The position numbers were made by a program, and so were the translations under genes. DNA of 64,000 nt from Mucilaginibacter gotjawali (lineage in GTDB: Bacteria > Bacteroidota > Bacteroidia > Sphingobacteriales > Sphingobacteriaceae): assembly GCF_002355435.1 (NCBI RefSeq), contig NZ_AP017313.1, positions 4,526,001-4,590,000 on the forward strand, read 5' to 3'. This document shows positions 35,114-43,078 of the stretch, one piece after another. The notes under the pieces were generated by a model. That model saw only the letters and a program-made list of their open reading frames with translations. It ran no database searches and was not told the DNA's origin. The stretch's first letter is position 1; the number at the start of each line of letters is the position of its first letter.

Positions 35114-35662
35114 TTAAGCTTTTTTAGCCGCCGGTTTTTTTGCCTTTGCAGGCGCTTTTTCAGCATCTGCTTCTTTAGCAGGTTTTGCTGGCGCTTTCTT
35201 AGCAGCTGGTTTTGCCGGTTCTTCCACAACAGCAGGTTCCTCTGCTGGTGCAGGCTCTTCAGCCACCGCTGTAGTTGGATCTGCTTCTGTAAATAATGGC
35301 AGGTCTTTTATGATGGAATACCAGTTGAGTACCTTTTTCATATCCGAGGCGTAAACCTTTTCCTCATCATGGTCAGGCGCTACTTCCCTGAAAAAATCCC
35401 TTAGCTTTTTACCGTCAGCCTTGGCATCAGGTACGCTCGCCGAATTTTTCATCCTTTCAAAAACATCCACCAGCTTAATGTCTTCATCTTCCCCAAAAAG
35501 GGTAATTTCATTCAGCGCCGCAATTTTTGCGGTTGATATATTGGCCACCATTTTGGTTTTCAGCACATCAAGGCTTTCCAAAATATAGCCGGTTTTGTTT
35601 TGCGCCAGCGCTTTCCATAGTCCAGGCTTACCTGATACTGCTACTATTCCCAGTAAATTCAT
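35114..35662 (-). CDS. DUF5606 protein with Lys/Ala/Pro tail
   Basis: The 182-residue product starts MNLLGIVAVSGKPGLWKALAQN followed by GYILESL, the hallmark of DUF5606, a Bacteroidota-restricted family of unknown function. About 120 residues form the conserved part (FFREVAPDHDEEKVYASDM). The last 50 are a Lys/Ala/Pro/Glu-rich, probably disordered tail with repeated AKKAPAK words. Such a basic tail could interact with nucleic acid but no evidence is given by the sequence. It is near cyclophilin, an arrangement I cannot interpret. Confidence 0.85.
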   Translation of the reverse strand: MNLLGIVAVSGKPGLWKALAQNKTGYILESLDVLKTKMVANISTAKIAALNEITLFGEDEDIKLVDVFERMKNSASVPDAKADGKKLRDFFREVAPDHDEEKVYASDMKKVLNWYSIIKDLPLFTEADPTTAVAEEPAPAEEPAVVEEPAKPAAKKAPAKPAKEADAEKAPAKAKKPAAKKA

Positions 35663-35696
35663 TCTTTATTTTTTAAATAATGATCAGCGTGTAACC

Positions 35697-35754
35697 GGAG
35701 ATTAGAGAGCAGCCTAAAACTAATCTCCAGTCTCCAGTCTCTAATCACTAATCC
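35697..35754. repeat. AATCTCCAGTCTCCAGTC repeat at cyclophilin stop
   Basis: Units CTAATCTCCAG, TCTCCAGTC and TCTAATCACTAATCC end on the TAG stop of the cyclophilin gene, and a mirrored word GGAGATTAGAGAG opens the element. The relative at 14302-14335 abuts nrdB in the same way. Confidence 0.7.
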
Positions 35755-36185
35755 TCGATTACCTCTATCCCTAAAATTTTATCACCACGCTGAATAGCGT
35801 CAACCACGTCAACATTTTCAACTACTTTACCAAACACGGTATGTTTCCTGTCCAGGTGAGCGGTATTAGTACGATTATGGCAGATAAAAAACTGCGAGCT
35901 GCCGGTATTAGGGCCTGCATGCGCCATAGATAAAACACCACGATCATGATATTGGTTATCGCCGGTTAATTCGCAATCAATTTTATAGCCTGCGCCGCCA
36001 GCACCGGTACCGGTTGGGTCGCCGCCCTGCACCATAAAGTTAGGGATCACACGGTGAAAGATCACATTGTCATAGAAACCTGATTTAGCTAATTTTTTAA
36101 AATTGGCTACAGTGTTCGGGGCATCCTTGTCGAAAAACTCAACAGTCATGTCGCCCTTTTCGGTTTTAATAATGGCTTTGCTCAT
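35748..36185 (-). CDS. Cyclophilin-type peptidyl-prolyl isomerase
   Basis: Cyclophilins catalyse cis-trans proline isomerisation. The 145-residue product lacks a signal peptide and has the core blocks FHRVIPNFMVQGGDPTGTG, GVLSMAHAGPNTGSSQFFICHNR and HTVFGKVVENVDVVDAIQ. The Arg in FHR and the QFF residues that line the active site are present. It is short but complete for the PpiB-type class, and its stop codon is shared with a repeat. Confidence 0.93.
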   Translation of the reverse strand: MSKAIIKTEKGDMTVEFFDKDAPNTVANFKKLAKSGFYDNVIFHRVIPNFMVQGGDPTGTGAGGAGYKIDCELTGDNQYHDRGVLSMAHAGPNTGSSQFFICHNRTNTAHLDRKHTVFGKVVENVDVVDAIQRGDKILGIEVIED

Positions 36186-36222
36186 TTTTAATATTTAATG
36201 GATGGCAAAGGTAGTAAAAAAC

Positions 36223-36296
36223 AAGAAAGGTAAAAGAGGGGAAAAGAGGTAAAAGCGGAAAGGTTAAAGGCGAAAGCTGAAAGGTAAAAGGTGATC
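36223..36296. repeat. AAGGTAAAAGGTGAAAGCTG quasi-repeat
   Basis: Units AAAGAGGTAAAAG, AAAGGTTAAAGGCG and AAAGCTGAAAGG are the reverse complement of the CTTTCAGC/CTTTTACC words at 17576 and 36927. It sits next to the stop of the frameshifted membrane protein. Confidence 0.6.
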
Positions 36297-36307
36297 GCAT
36301 AAAATTG

Positions 36308-36747
36308 TTACTTATATTTTTCAAAGTAGGCTGTTATCGTCTGGTAGATTTCACTGTCTTTACCGGCCACAAACCGGGTACTGATATTTATATCGACGCC
36401 ATGTTCCAGCGCAAACCTGATAAATATACCCCCATTTTTAGAGCTAGCAAAATCCATATATAAAATGTCTTTCCAATAAACAGTTTTGTTGCCAATAAAA
36501 TATTGAAGTTTCTCATTGTCCAGTTCAAGGGCAATTTCTCCCCGCCGCAGCGGCAAAATGTATTTGTGTATTAAATAGGTGAGCATTCCGCACGTTGTAA
36601 GAAAGCCCAAACCAACACCCATCCAGGCCGCGCGATCAGCCGTATTAGTCGCCAACATCATAACGGGGAAACCCAACATTGGTAAAAAGAAATTATACTG
36701 ATATACCAGATTTGGTACTTACTGTAGGGGTATTTTATAACATCCAT
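36308..36747 (-). pseudogene. Small membrane protein, frameshifted (STM3941-like)
   Basis: The start I favour is ATG 36747, giving MDVIKYPYSKYQIWYISIIS. This frame ends shortly afterward in WVSPL-stop, but the next frame carries FLPMLGFPVMML, GLGFLTTCGMLTYLIHKY, LELDNEKLQYFIGNKTVYW and the C-terminal EIYQTITAYF. Adding one base to the A run at 36684-36688 fuses both into 146 residues with two membrane segments and a PH-like tail, similar to STM3941-family membrane proteins. The shorter frame from 36679 is the visible fragment. The break may be sequence error. Confidence 0.6.
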
Positions 36748-36909
36748 TTTTTTATTTTAGGCTGACAAATATAGAATTAATGGGGTCTCTTTTATTGTTG
36801 AACCCTGAGCATTATCAACTTTTTAAAAGTTGCCAAATCTCCTCCGCCTAAATTGAATAATACCCTATCCAATTATTCGTTATATTTGAACGTGGCAACA
36901 AGCGAAATT

Positions 36910-38214
36910 ATGAAATACAAAAAACATCCTTCACCTTTTACCTTTCAGCTTTCGCCTTTCACCAAATACCTTTTAGCTTTCGCCTTTCTGCTTTTACCTT
37001 TAATCAACAGGGCTGCATCGATATTAATCCCTATGGATGAGGACCAGAAGGACCACCTGAAATCATACGGGATTGCATTTTGGGTACTCAAAAACGGTGA
37101 AGAAATTGACTGGCTGCTCAATTACCGCGGCGGCAGTTTCCTTGCCAAATATGAGCAACGGATTGAGGATGAATGTAAGATCCGCGGTGTAAGTTACGAA
37201 GTGATCCCCGATGGCAAAGTAAACCAGATCATTACCGAAGTAAGCGATCCTTCCGTAAATATGGATGTGGTAAAGCTTGAAAAAGCGCCGAAAATTGCCG
37301 TTTATTCGCCCAAAAATAAGTTGCCCTGGGATGACGCCGTTACCCTGGTGTTAAAATATGCCGAAATACCTTATGATGTTTTGTACGATGAGGAAGTAAT
37401 TCGCGGCGACCTGCCCAAATACGACTGGCTGCACCTGCACCACGAGGATTTTACCGGCCAATACAGCAAGTTTTATGGCGCCTTCCGCTTTGCCGACTGG
37501 TATAACGAAGACCAGAAAATACAGGAGGCCATGGCGCATAAACTGGGCTTTAAAAAAGTATCGCAAATGAAGCTGGCCGTTGCCCAAAATATCCGGACGT
37601 TTTGTGCCGGAGGCGGCTTCCTGTTCGCCATGTGCTCGGGTACCGATACTTTTGACATTGCGCTCGCTTCGGCCAATACCGACATTTGCGGACCGATGTT
37701 TGACGGCGATGCCGCCGACCCGGATGCGCAATCCAAACTGGACTTTACGCAAACGTTCGCTTTTCAGAATTTTACACTGGATATGAACCCCATGTCGCAC
37801 CAGTTCAGCAATATTGATGTTACTGCCACCCGGCAGACAGACCGTACAAAAGATTTTTTTACGTTGTTTGATTTCTCTGCAAAATGGGATGTAGTGCCCA
37901 GTATGCTCACCCAAAACCATGATAAAGTGATCAAGGGTTTTATGGGTTTAACTACTGCCTTTAACGAAAAAATGCTGAAGCCCGGCGTTACCATTATGGG
38001 CGAAATGAAAAGCAATAATGAAGCCCGTTACATCCACGGCGAATATGGCAAGGGCCAATGGACATTTTATGGCGGCCACGACCCTGAAGATTACCAGCAC
38101 ATTGTAGGCGACCCTCCTACCGACTTAAAATTACACCCCAATTCACCGGGATACAGGCTGATCCTGAATAATGTATTGTTCCCCGCAGCAAGGAAGAAGA
38201 AGCAGAAGACCTAA
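36910..38214 (+). CDS. Exported conserved protein of unknown function
   Basis: The ATG at 36910 (MKYKKHPSPF) gives a 434-residue product; the frame opens upstream at 36853 but that start would precede the signal peptide. The signal peptide hydrophobic core (YLLAFAFLLLPL) is encoded by a repeat. The mature part begins ILIPMDEDQKDHLKSYGIA and includes WDDAVTLVLKY, HLHHEDFTGQY, FCAGGGFLFAMCSGTDTFD and YGGHDPEDYQH. Such proteins are labelled asparagine synthetase B in Bacteroidota, but I see neither a glutaminase Cys start nor an adenylation motif. I do not support that name. Confidence 0.65.
   Translation: MKYKKHPSPFTFQLSPFTKYLLAFAFLLLPLINRAASILIPMDEDQKDHLKSYGIAFWVLKNGEEIDWLLNYRGGSFLAKYEQRIEDECKIRGVSYEVIPDGKVNQIITEVSDPSVNMDVVKLEKAPKIAVYSPKNKLPWDDAVTLVLKYAEIPYDVLYDEEVIRGDLPKYDWLHLHHEDFTGQYSKFYGAFRFADWYNEDQKIQEAMAHKLGFKKVSQMKLAVAQNIRTFCAGGGFLFAMCSGTDTFDIALASANTDICGPMFDGDAADPDAQSKLDFTQTFAFQNFTLDMNPMSHQFSNIDVTATRQTDRTKDFFTLFDFSAKWDVVPSMLTQNHDKVIKGFMGLTTAFNEKMLKPGVTIMGEMKSNNEARYIHGEYGKGQWTFYGGHDPEDYQHIVGDPPTDLKLHPNSPGYRLILNNVLFPAARKKKQKT
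36927..37002. repeat. CTTTTACCTTTCAGCTTTCG repeat encoding a signal peptide
   Basis: TTCACCTTTTACCTTTCAGC, CCTTTTAGCTTTCGCCTTTC and TGCTTTTACC are tandem copies of the CTTTCAGC/CTTTTACC family. They lie between the Lys-rich N-region and the AAS cleavage region of the exported protein, so they code for its hydrophobic core. Confidence 0.65.
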
Positions 38215-38220
38215 AGAACA

Positions 38221-38308
38221 GCCCCCCGGCCCCCTAAAGGGGGAGTTTAAAGGGCGTTTAATCATCCTGCAAATCAAAAGCTCCCCCTTTAGGGGGGTGG
38301 GGGGTCTT
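38221..38308. repeat. GGCCCCCTAAAGGGGGA palindromic repeat element
   Basis: Left block GCCCCCTAAAGGGGGA and right block CTCCCCCTTTAGGGGGG flank GCAAATCAAAAGC, matching the architecture of 18522-18660. It lies between two convergent genes and probably terminates both. Confidence 0.85.
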
Positions 38309-38313
38309 GGCCG

Positions 38314-40413
38314 CTAATTATAAAACGCCCATGACACCCCAAACTTTAACAAATGGTCCTGTTGCGGGTATTTGTAAACGGTATAATAACCTTTACTTAG
38401 CAGTCCCTGGTTGGCATAATCATACATGATAAAAAAGTTGGTATGCTGCAATGTAGCTTTCAAAAACAGGGTGGCCACCGGGAAGGATGAAAAAGTAACA
38501 TTGGGGCCGTTATAAAACTGACCCAGGCCCGGTGCATAGGATGGCGCTACATATTGAGTATTGTAGCGCACGTCAATGCCAATACTGGTATTCAATACAT
38601 CAAAATACATCCCCTTGTAATACAGGCTGCTGTAATTATAAAACTCGGGCGTGCGCAAGGTTGCCTGGTAATCTGTTTTTTGATAAACGGCATAGGTATC
38701 AAAATGCCAATGCCGGTACGACAGGCTCTTACCCACGCTCACTTTTAATAAATTAATATCGGAGCCAAGTTGAACCGGGTGCGCATCTATACCATTGGTT
38801 TGTGCCGCAAAATACAAATAATCGCCAATCAGGAAGTACTCTGCCTTCAAATCAAACCGCAGGGCGTCATTTATATAATTGAATGAGATACTATTGGTTT
38901 TTTGATTATTGAATTTGTTGTGGAAAATAAAGTGATCGGATACCCAATCTGTATAAACCAGCGGCGGCGCGCTGCTTTGTGTATACCCTTCAAAAACTAT
39001 TTTACCCACTTTGCCACCTCCGGCAAGTGTTAATTTGGCGTCATATAAAAAATTGCCAAAATCACGGCCGGCCGCTATTTGCTGTACATTGCCCTCAAGC
39101 AATAACCTGTCGCTGAAACGATAACTTATTTTACCGTTCAAAGTGATATCCTGGAAAGAATTACTCTGCTGTTTTACAGGAAGGTTTACTTTACTGCCAT
39201 ATTGATTTAACGTTGTATCCCGTACATACTGGTTATAAGAATAAATGTCCTGGGTTAAGCCCAGGTCCAGTTTAGCCTCGTTTTTTACCGGCTTATCGCC
39301 CCTGCTCCTCAAATAAAAACTGTAGGAGAAACTATTTTGCAAATGGTGCACCGTAGTAGAGTCGCGGGCATAATTTGAATCGAAATAATAATCAGGAAAC
39401 ACGTTATATGTGTCCGCGTCATTTTGCCTGAAGTTGTATTTTTTACTTTCAACAAAAAACGTATAAGCAACGCGCTGCGTTGGTAAAATACTTGAATTGG
39501 CGCCCTTCTTTTTAAGGCTGTCAATCCTGCCGATATAATAAAATTGTTTTAAGTAAAAACTGGTCCCCGTCCACTGTTCATAGGTATTGGGCAAACGGGA
39601 AATCTCATCGGTTGCTGCCAGTGGGTTTTTCTCTACAAATATCGTATCATTTGATAAGATGGACCCCGTTATGGGCGACTTTAAGTTATTATAAATCAGG
39701 TTAGTGAGCAAATTATACCTCTTGTTTTTTGATTCGTACCAACTAAAAAAAGCAGCATTTACGTTACTTACATTCTGGCCCAGCAATGCGCTGCCATAAT
39801 AGCCCTGTGAACCTGTAAAGTTCAAATTAAAACCTACGTTTAGCTGTGGGTTTACATTTTGAGTATGGGTAACCTTTAAAATCTGCTCTTTATGGCCGCC
39901 TGTTACAAAATCAAGTATCGTTAGGGGCACCCTTGCGCGGTAATAGTTAATGTCCTCAGGGTTTAACAAGTAAGGATCAAGCTCATGCTGTCCCACGTCA
40001 AATCCAATGGTTTTTGATGGTGAAAACAAAAGGCTCCTTTGGGGCTCCCCGGTGTAACCAAGGCTAATCCTGGGGTCGCGCGGCTGCAGCAACGGGCTGT
40101 AATTCTCAAAATTCACAACGCTCGTATCCAGCCTGAATAGCTGCGTGCTATCCCTTAACAGCTTTTCAGTAGTCACCCTGATAAATTTCGAGTTAAAAAC
40201 TACTGAATCCTTCCTTCTGTCCATTTTTTTCCGCAACGAATCCAGCTGCTGGTCGGCAGTTTCAGGTTTGGAGGTAGTGGTATCATTAAAATTGGGTTTA
40301 CGCTGCTGCCCGGGATAAGTTGGATTATTCGGATTTGTCGGCGATTGGGCAAAAACAATTTGCCCCGATATGCACATCAGTAACAGGATAATATATTTAA
40401 ACTTCTCAGGCAT
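38314..40413 (-). CDS. Putative porin (Porin_10 family)
   Basis: The 699-residue outer-membrane protein has a signal peptide ending IVFAQ, a Pro/Asn/Thr-rich periplasmic lead (PTNPNNPTYPGQQ) and a Lys/Asp segment. A large barrel follows, with a GFDVGQHELDPYL segment and a terminal FGVSWAFYN. This fits the Porin_10 family seen in Bacteroidota. It overlaps punA by 8 bp and follows lpxK-punA, an order known from other members of the phylum. A role in nutrient passage is guessed from the fold. Confidence 0.8.
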   Translation of the reverse strand: MPEKFKYIILLLMCISGQIVFAQSPTNPNNPTYPGQQRKPNFNDTTTSKPETADQQLDSLRKKMDRRKDSVVFNSKFIRVTTEKLLRDSTQLFRLDTSVVNFENYSPLLQPRDPRISLGYTGEPQRSLLFSPSKTIGFDVGQHELDPYLLNPEDINYYRARVPLTILDFVTGGHKEQILKVTHTQNVNPQLNVGFNLNFTGSQGYYGSALLGQNVSNVNAAFFSWYESKNKRYNLLTNLIYNNLKSPITGSILSNDTIFVEKNPLAATDEISRLPNTYEQWTGTSFYLKQFYYIGRIDSLKKKGANSSILPTQRVAYTFFVESKKYNFRQNDADTYNVFPDYYFDSNYARDSTTVHHLQNSFSYSFYLRSRGDKPVKNEAKLDLGLTQDIYSYNQYVRDTTLNQYGSKVNLPVKQQSNSFQDITLNGKISYRFSDRLLLEGNVQQIAAGRDFGNFLYDAKLTLAGGGKVGKIVFEGYTQSSAPPLVYTDWVSDHFIFHNKFNNQKTNSISFNYINDALRFDLKAEYFLIGDYLYFAAQTNGIDAHPVQLGSDINLLKVSVGKSLSYRHWHFDTYAVYQKTDYQATLRTPEFYNYSSLYYKGMYFDVLNTSIGIDVRYNTQYVAPSYAPGLGQFYNGPNVTFSSFPVATLFLKATLQHTNFFIMYDYANQGLLSKGYYTVYKYPQQDHLLKFGVSWAFYN

Positions 40414-41227
40414 CTTTACCGGCTATCAATTCTTTAAGTATCATTGTCATTTTTGGTTCGGCAGCCCTGGCCACTTCCAATATCTCTTCCAGCGAAACAG
40501 GTTTTAAAACTTCATTAAAACCTTCATCAGTAAGCACCGATATGGCAAATACAGGCAAACCCATATGGTTGGCCACTATTACTTCGGGTACGGTGCTCAT
40601 CCCCACCGCATCGCCGCCTATGGTGCGTAAAAATTTGTATTCGGCTTTTGTTTCAAGGTTCGGACCAGTTACAGCAACATAAACTCCTTTATGGCAGGTA
40701 ATATTGTTGGCCCTGGCAATATCCAGGGCTCTTACTATCAAATCGCGTTGATAAGGTTCGCTCATGTCCGGAAAACGGGGACCCAATTCCTCTTCATTCC
40801 TGCCCAGCAAGGGGTTATCGCCCTGCAGGTTGATGTGGTCTTCAATCACCATCAGGCCGCCTTTTTTAAATTCGGGGTTAAGCGACCCGCTGGCATTGGA
40901 TACATACAGGGATTTTATGCCCAGCATTTTCATTACCCTTACCGGGAAAGTGATCTGCTTCATGGTATAGCCCTCGTAATAATGCAACCGGCCTTGCATG
41001 GCAACAACTTTTACCCCTGCAAGTTTGCCAAAAATCAATTTACCTGAATGAAACTCTAAAGTAGAGATCGGAAAATCCGGGATATTGGCATACATCAGTT
41101 GTTTTTCAACTTCAATTTCATTCACCAGGCCGCCAAGTCCTGTGCCAAGGATGATGCCGGCTTCGGGTTCAAAATCGCCAATACGGCTTTTAATGTATGC
41201 TGTTGTATGTTGTATGCTCTCTAACAT
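40406..41227 (-). CDS. punA: Purine-nucleoside phosphorylase
   Basis: This enzyme cleaves inosine or guanosine with phosphate to release the base, a step in purine salvage. The 273 residues match the trimeric PNP class: GIILGTGLGGLV phosphate loop near residue 24, MQGRLHYYEGYT, VSNASGSLNPEFKKGGLMVI, and the purine-site block GDAVGMSTVPEVIVANHMGL followed by LTDEGFNEVLK. It overlaps lpxK by 38 bp at its start and the porin by 8 bp at its end, so the three are cotranscribed and coupled. Confidence 0.95.
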   Translation of the reverse strand: MLESIQHTTAYIKSRIGDFEPEAGIILGTGLGGLVNEIEVEKQLMYANIPDFPISTLEFHSGKLIFGKLAGVKVVAMQGRLHYYEGYTMKQITFPVRVMKMLGIKSLYVSNASGSLNPEFKKGGLMVIEDHINLQGDNPLLGRNEEELGPRFPDMSEPYQRDLIVRALDIARANNITCHKGVYVAVTGPNLETKAEYKFLRTIGGDAVGMSTVPEVIVANHMGLPVFAISVLTDEGFNEVLKPVSLEEILEVARAAEPKMTMILKELIAGKDA

Positions 41228-42323
41228 AGTTGTTTATTAGCTGGTCAAATTGTTGCCCGCTTTCGTCCAAAAATTCAACCTTTATGGGAACCACAAAAAC
41301 CGGTAAACTTTCGTCTGCCGGTAAAGGCCATCTGAACCACGAATCTTCTAAACGCTGTGCATCCTTTTCTGTTGTGATGATCAGTTTTTTTTCTGTTTTG
41401 CAGGCAACAAACTCAGCGGCAAGTTTAGTGATATTTTTCAAGGTAAACGGGTGATGGTCGGGATATTTATGATGAATAACATGGGTGGTAAACCCATTTA
41501 AGTATTGCAAAAGTGGTTTGGCATTGGCAATACCGGTCAGTAAAAACACGGTAGTATCCTTATCAATCCCGGTATTTACAGGTTTACCATCTAAACGCTG
41601 CAATGGCTGGTAAGCAATGGTCGAAAAAAACAATTGCTGGTAAGGACCCGGCGCTACCTTTTGATAAGCATTTTCTTTTTGACCGTTAGTTAGCGTTGCC
41701 GGGCATTTGGTTACAACAATCACCTGCGCCCTCCAGCGCCCACTGAACGGTTCGCGCAAGTCACCCGCTGGCAATAACAAATGAGGTTCGTTTAACCGGT
41801 TATAATCAAACAGCAAAATACCCAGGCCCGCCGTAACGGCCCGGTGCTGGTAGGCGTCATCTAAAATTACCAGGTCGTGTTCCGGCAGCAGTTGGTTCAG
41901 TCCTTCTACCCGCTTTTCACAAACGGCCACCGTAATATCAGGAAACTTGTGCTTGAACTGAGCCGGTTCGTCGCCTATTTGGTTGGAAAGTAGTGAGTAG
42001 TGAGTGGTGAGCTGTGAATTTTCGTTTTCTTTTCCTGACTCCTGATTCTTGATTCTTGATTCTCCAACCAAATATCCTTTTGTTTCCCGCCCGTATCCAC
42101 GACTTAACGTAGCCAGTTTGTAATCATCCTTTAATAAACGGATAAGGTATTCAGCCATCGGGCTTTTGCCTGCACCGCCAACATCAAGGTTACCTATAGA
42201 AATTACCGGTTTATCAAATTGATAGCTTTTAAAAAATCCCGCATCATAAAACCAGTTGCGGATAATAACCACCAGCCCGTACAAGAGCGAAAAAGGTAAT
42301 AAAAGCCAGCGCAGGTATTTCAT
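41190..42323 (-). CDS. lpxK: Tetraacyldisaccharide 4'-kinase
   Basis: LpxK phosphorylates lipid A disaccharide at the 4'-position on the inner membrane. The 377-residue product has an N-terminal membrane helix (LLPFSLLYGLVVIIRNW), the P-loop VGGAGKSPMAEYLI near residue 52, TLSRGYGRETKGYL, and the catalytic region LDDAYQHRAVTAGLGILLFDYN. A stretch of about 30 residues after GYLVGES is rich in Asn/Gln/Ser and comes from an inserted repeat. The next normal motif is IGDEPAQFKHKFPDI. The C-terminus overlaps punA by 38 bp. Confidence 0.95.
   Translation of the reverse strand: MKYLRWLLLPFSLLYGLVVIIRNWFYDAGFFKSYQFDKPVISIGNLDVGGAGKSPMAEYLIRLLKDDYKLATLSRGYGRETKGYLVGESRIKNQESGKENENSQLTTHYSLLSNQIGDEPAQFKHKFPDITVAVCEKRVEGLNQLLPEHDLVILDDAYQHRAVTAGLGILLFDYNRLNEPHLLLPAGDLREPFSGRWRAQVIVVTKCPATLTNGQKENAYQKVAPGPYQQLFFSTIAYQPLQRLDGKPVNTGIDKDTTVFLLTGIANAKPLLQYLNGFTTHVIHHKYPDHHPFTLKNITKLAAEFVACKTEKKLIITTEKDAQRLEDSWFRWPLPADESLPVFVVPIKVEFLDESGQQFDQLINNYVREHTTYNSIH
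41978..42072. repeat. 95-bp repeat with terminal inverted repeats inside lpxK
   Basis: The element starts TTTGGTTGGA and ends TCCAACCAAA, so it has perfect 10-bp terminal inverted repeats, and is flanked by TAT on both sides. The interior has TAGTGAGTAGTGAGTGG words and ATTCTTGATTCTTGATTC words. It encodes the Asn/Gln/Ser-rich insert of LpxK without breaking the frame. Confidence 0.75.
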
Positions 42324-42379
42324 ATTTCGCTGTAAAGATAGGAAAAGGGATTTATTGGGGATTAAAATTAGACTTCGGA

Positions 42380-42748
42380 CTATATCAACTCAATACCAGG
42401 GATAAATTGAAAATGTTTTTTATTAAGCGTGTAAAGGGGAAGGTTATAATAGAGTGCGGTAGATGCAATAAGCGTATCTGCGATACCTGGCCGATGACTT
42501 AATGTATAGGTTTTGAAAAGATCAATAAAAATATCTGTTATATCTGAGCTGATGGGTATTGCTGTATATTTATTTAGCTGTTTTTCAATTTTCGCAAAAT
42601 CGGCTTTATCTTTTGCGCCAACAATAAACTCAGCAGTCGTAATAGCACTTACGTAAAATACCTCAGATTTTATCTGCTCAACCGTTTCCTTTACAGCAAG
42701 ATTTCCCCTGTAAAGTTCAATAAGAATATTAGTATCAAAAATCACCAT
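42380..42748 (-). CDS. VapC-type PIN-domain toxin
   Basis: The 122-residue product is a PIN-domain RNase. It begins MVIFDTNILIELYRGN with the first acidic residue in FDTN, has ITTAEFIVGA with the second (Glu), and RPGIADTLIASTALYYNLPLYTLNKKHF with the C-terminal acidic site. VapC toxins cleave tRNA or rRNA when freed from VapB. It overlaps the antitoxin gene by 7 bp, the usual tight arrangement. No lone PIN protein function is likely. Confidence 0.9.
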   Translation of the reverse strand: MVIFDTNILIELYRGNLAVKETVEQIKSEVFYVSAITTAEFIVGAKDKADFAKIEKQLNKYTAIPISSDITDIFIDLFKTYTLSHRPGIADTLIASTALYYNLPLYTLNKKHFQFIPGIELI

Positions 42749-42984
42749 TTGGAAGGCCAGGCTTTGTCCCTTATTTCTTCAATCGAGGGGAAATCAGGTG
42801 CCGCGCCAAAACTTTCGAATAATTCATTTACATTGATTTTTTTTCCCTGGGGCGGCGAAGGATGAACTTCTTTTTTTGCATTACCTACTTCCACTACAAT
42901 CACCTCAACCTTTTTTCCAAAGAATTTTTCGGGTATATCAATGCTGTGATTTTTTTTATCGGGAACTAAAGCTTGCTTGTACAT
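42742..42984 (-). CDS. VapB-like antitoxin
   Basis: The start ATG at 42984 (MYKQALVPDKKNHSIDIPEKFFG) is preceded by AGAGAGA and the longer frame (to 43047) is only upstream text. The 80-residue product has an N-terminal beta-rich DNA-binding-like part, KKVEVIVVEVG, then a Pro-rich linker and the acidic C-terminus FESFGAAPDFPSIEEIRDK that would wrap the toxin. It is adjacent to the PIN toxin with overlap. Its sequence resembles AbrB-type antitoxins in layout only. Confidence 0.75.
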   Translation of the reverse strand: MYKQALVPDKKNHSIDIPEKFFGKKVEVIVVEVGNAKKEVHPSPPQGKKINVNELFESFGAAPDFPSIEEIRDKAWPSKW

Positions 42985-43010
42985 TATTCTCTCTGTTCTT
43001 GTGCGTAAAA

Positions 43011-43042
43011 CAAATATACATAATTCAGGGGCAAAATTCAAA
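43011..43042 (-). promoter_or_regulatory. Bacteroidota promoter of the VapBC operon
   Basis: On the minus strand TTTG at 43042-43039, a 20-bp spacer, then TATATTTG at 43018-43011 match the -33/-7 consensus of Bacteroidota. The predicted start is a few bases later, leaving a leader of about 20 bp before the antitoxin ATG. Confidence 0.6.
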
Positions 43043-43078
43043 CCCATACAAACTCCTTATGCCGGAAATCAGAAACAC

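Noticed and set aside
36910..38214. Asparagine synthetase B assignment
   Set aside because: The required N-terminal Cys and ATP-binding motif are not visible.
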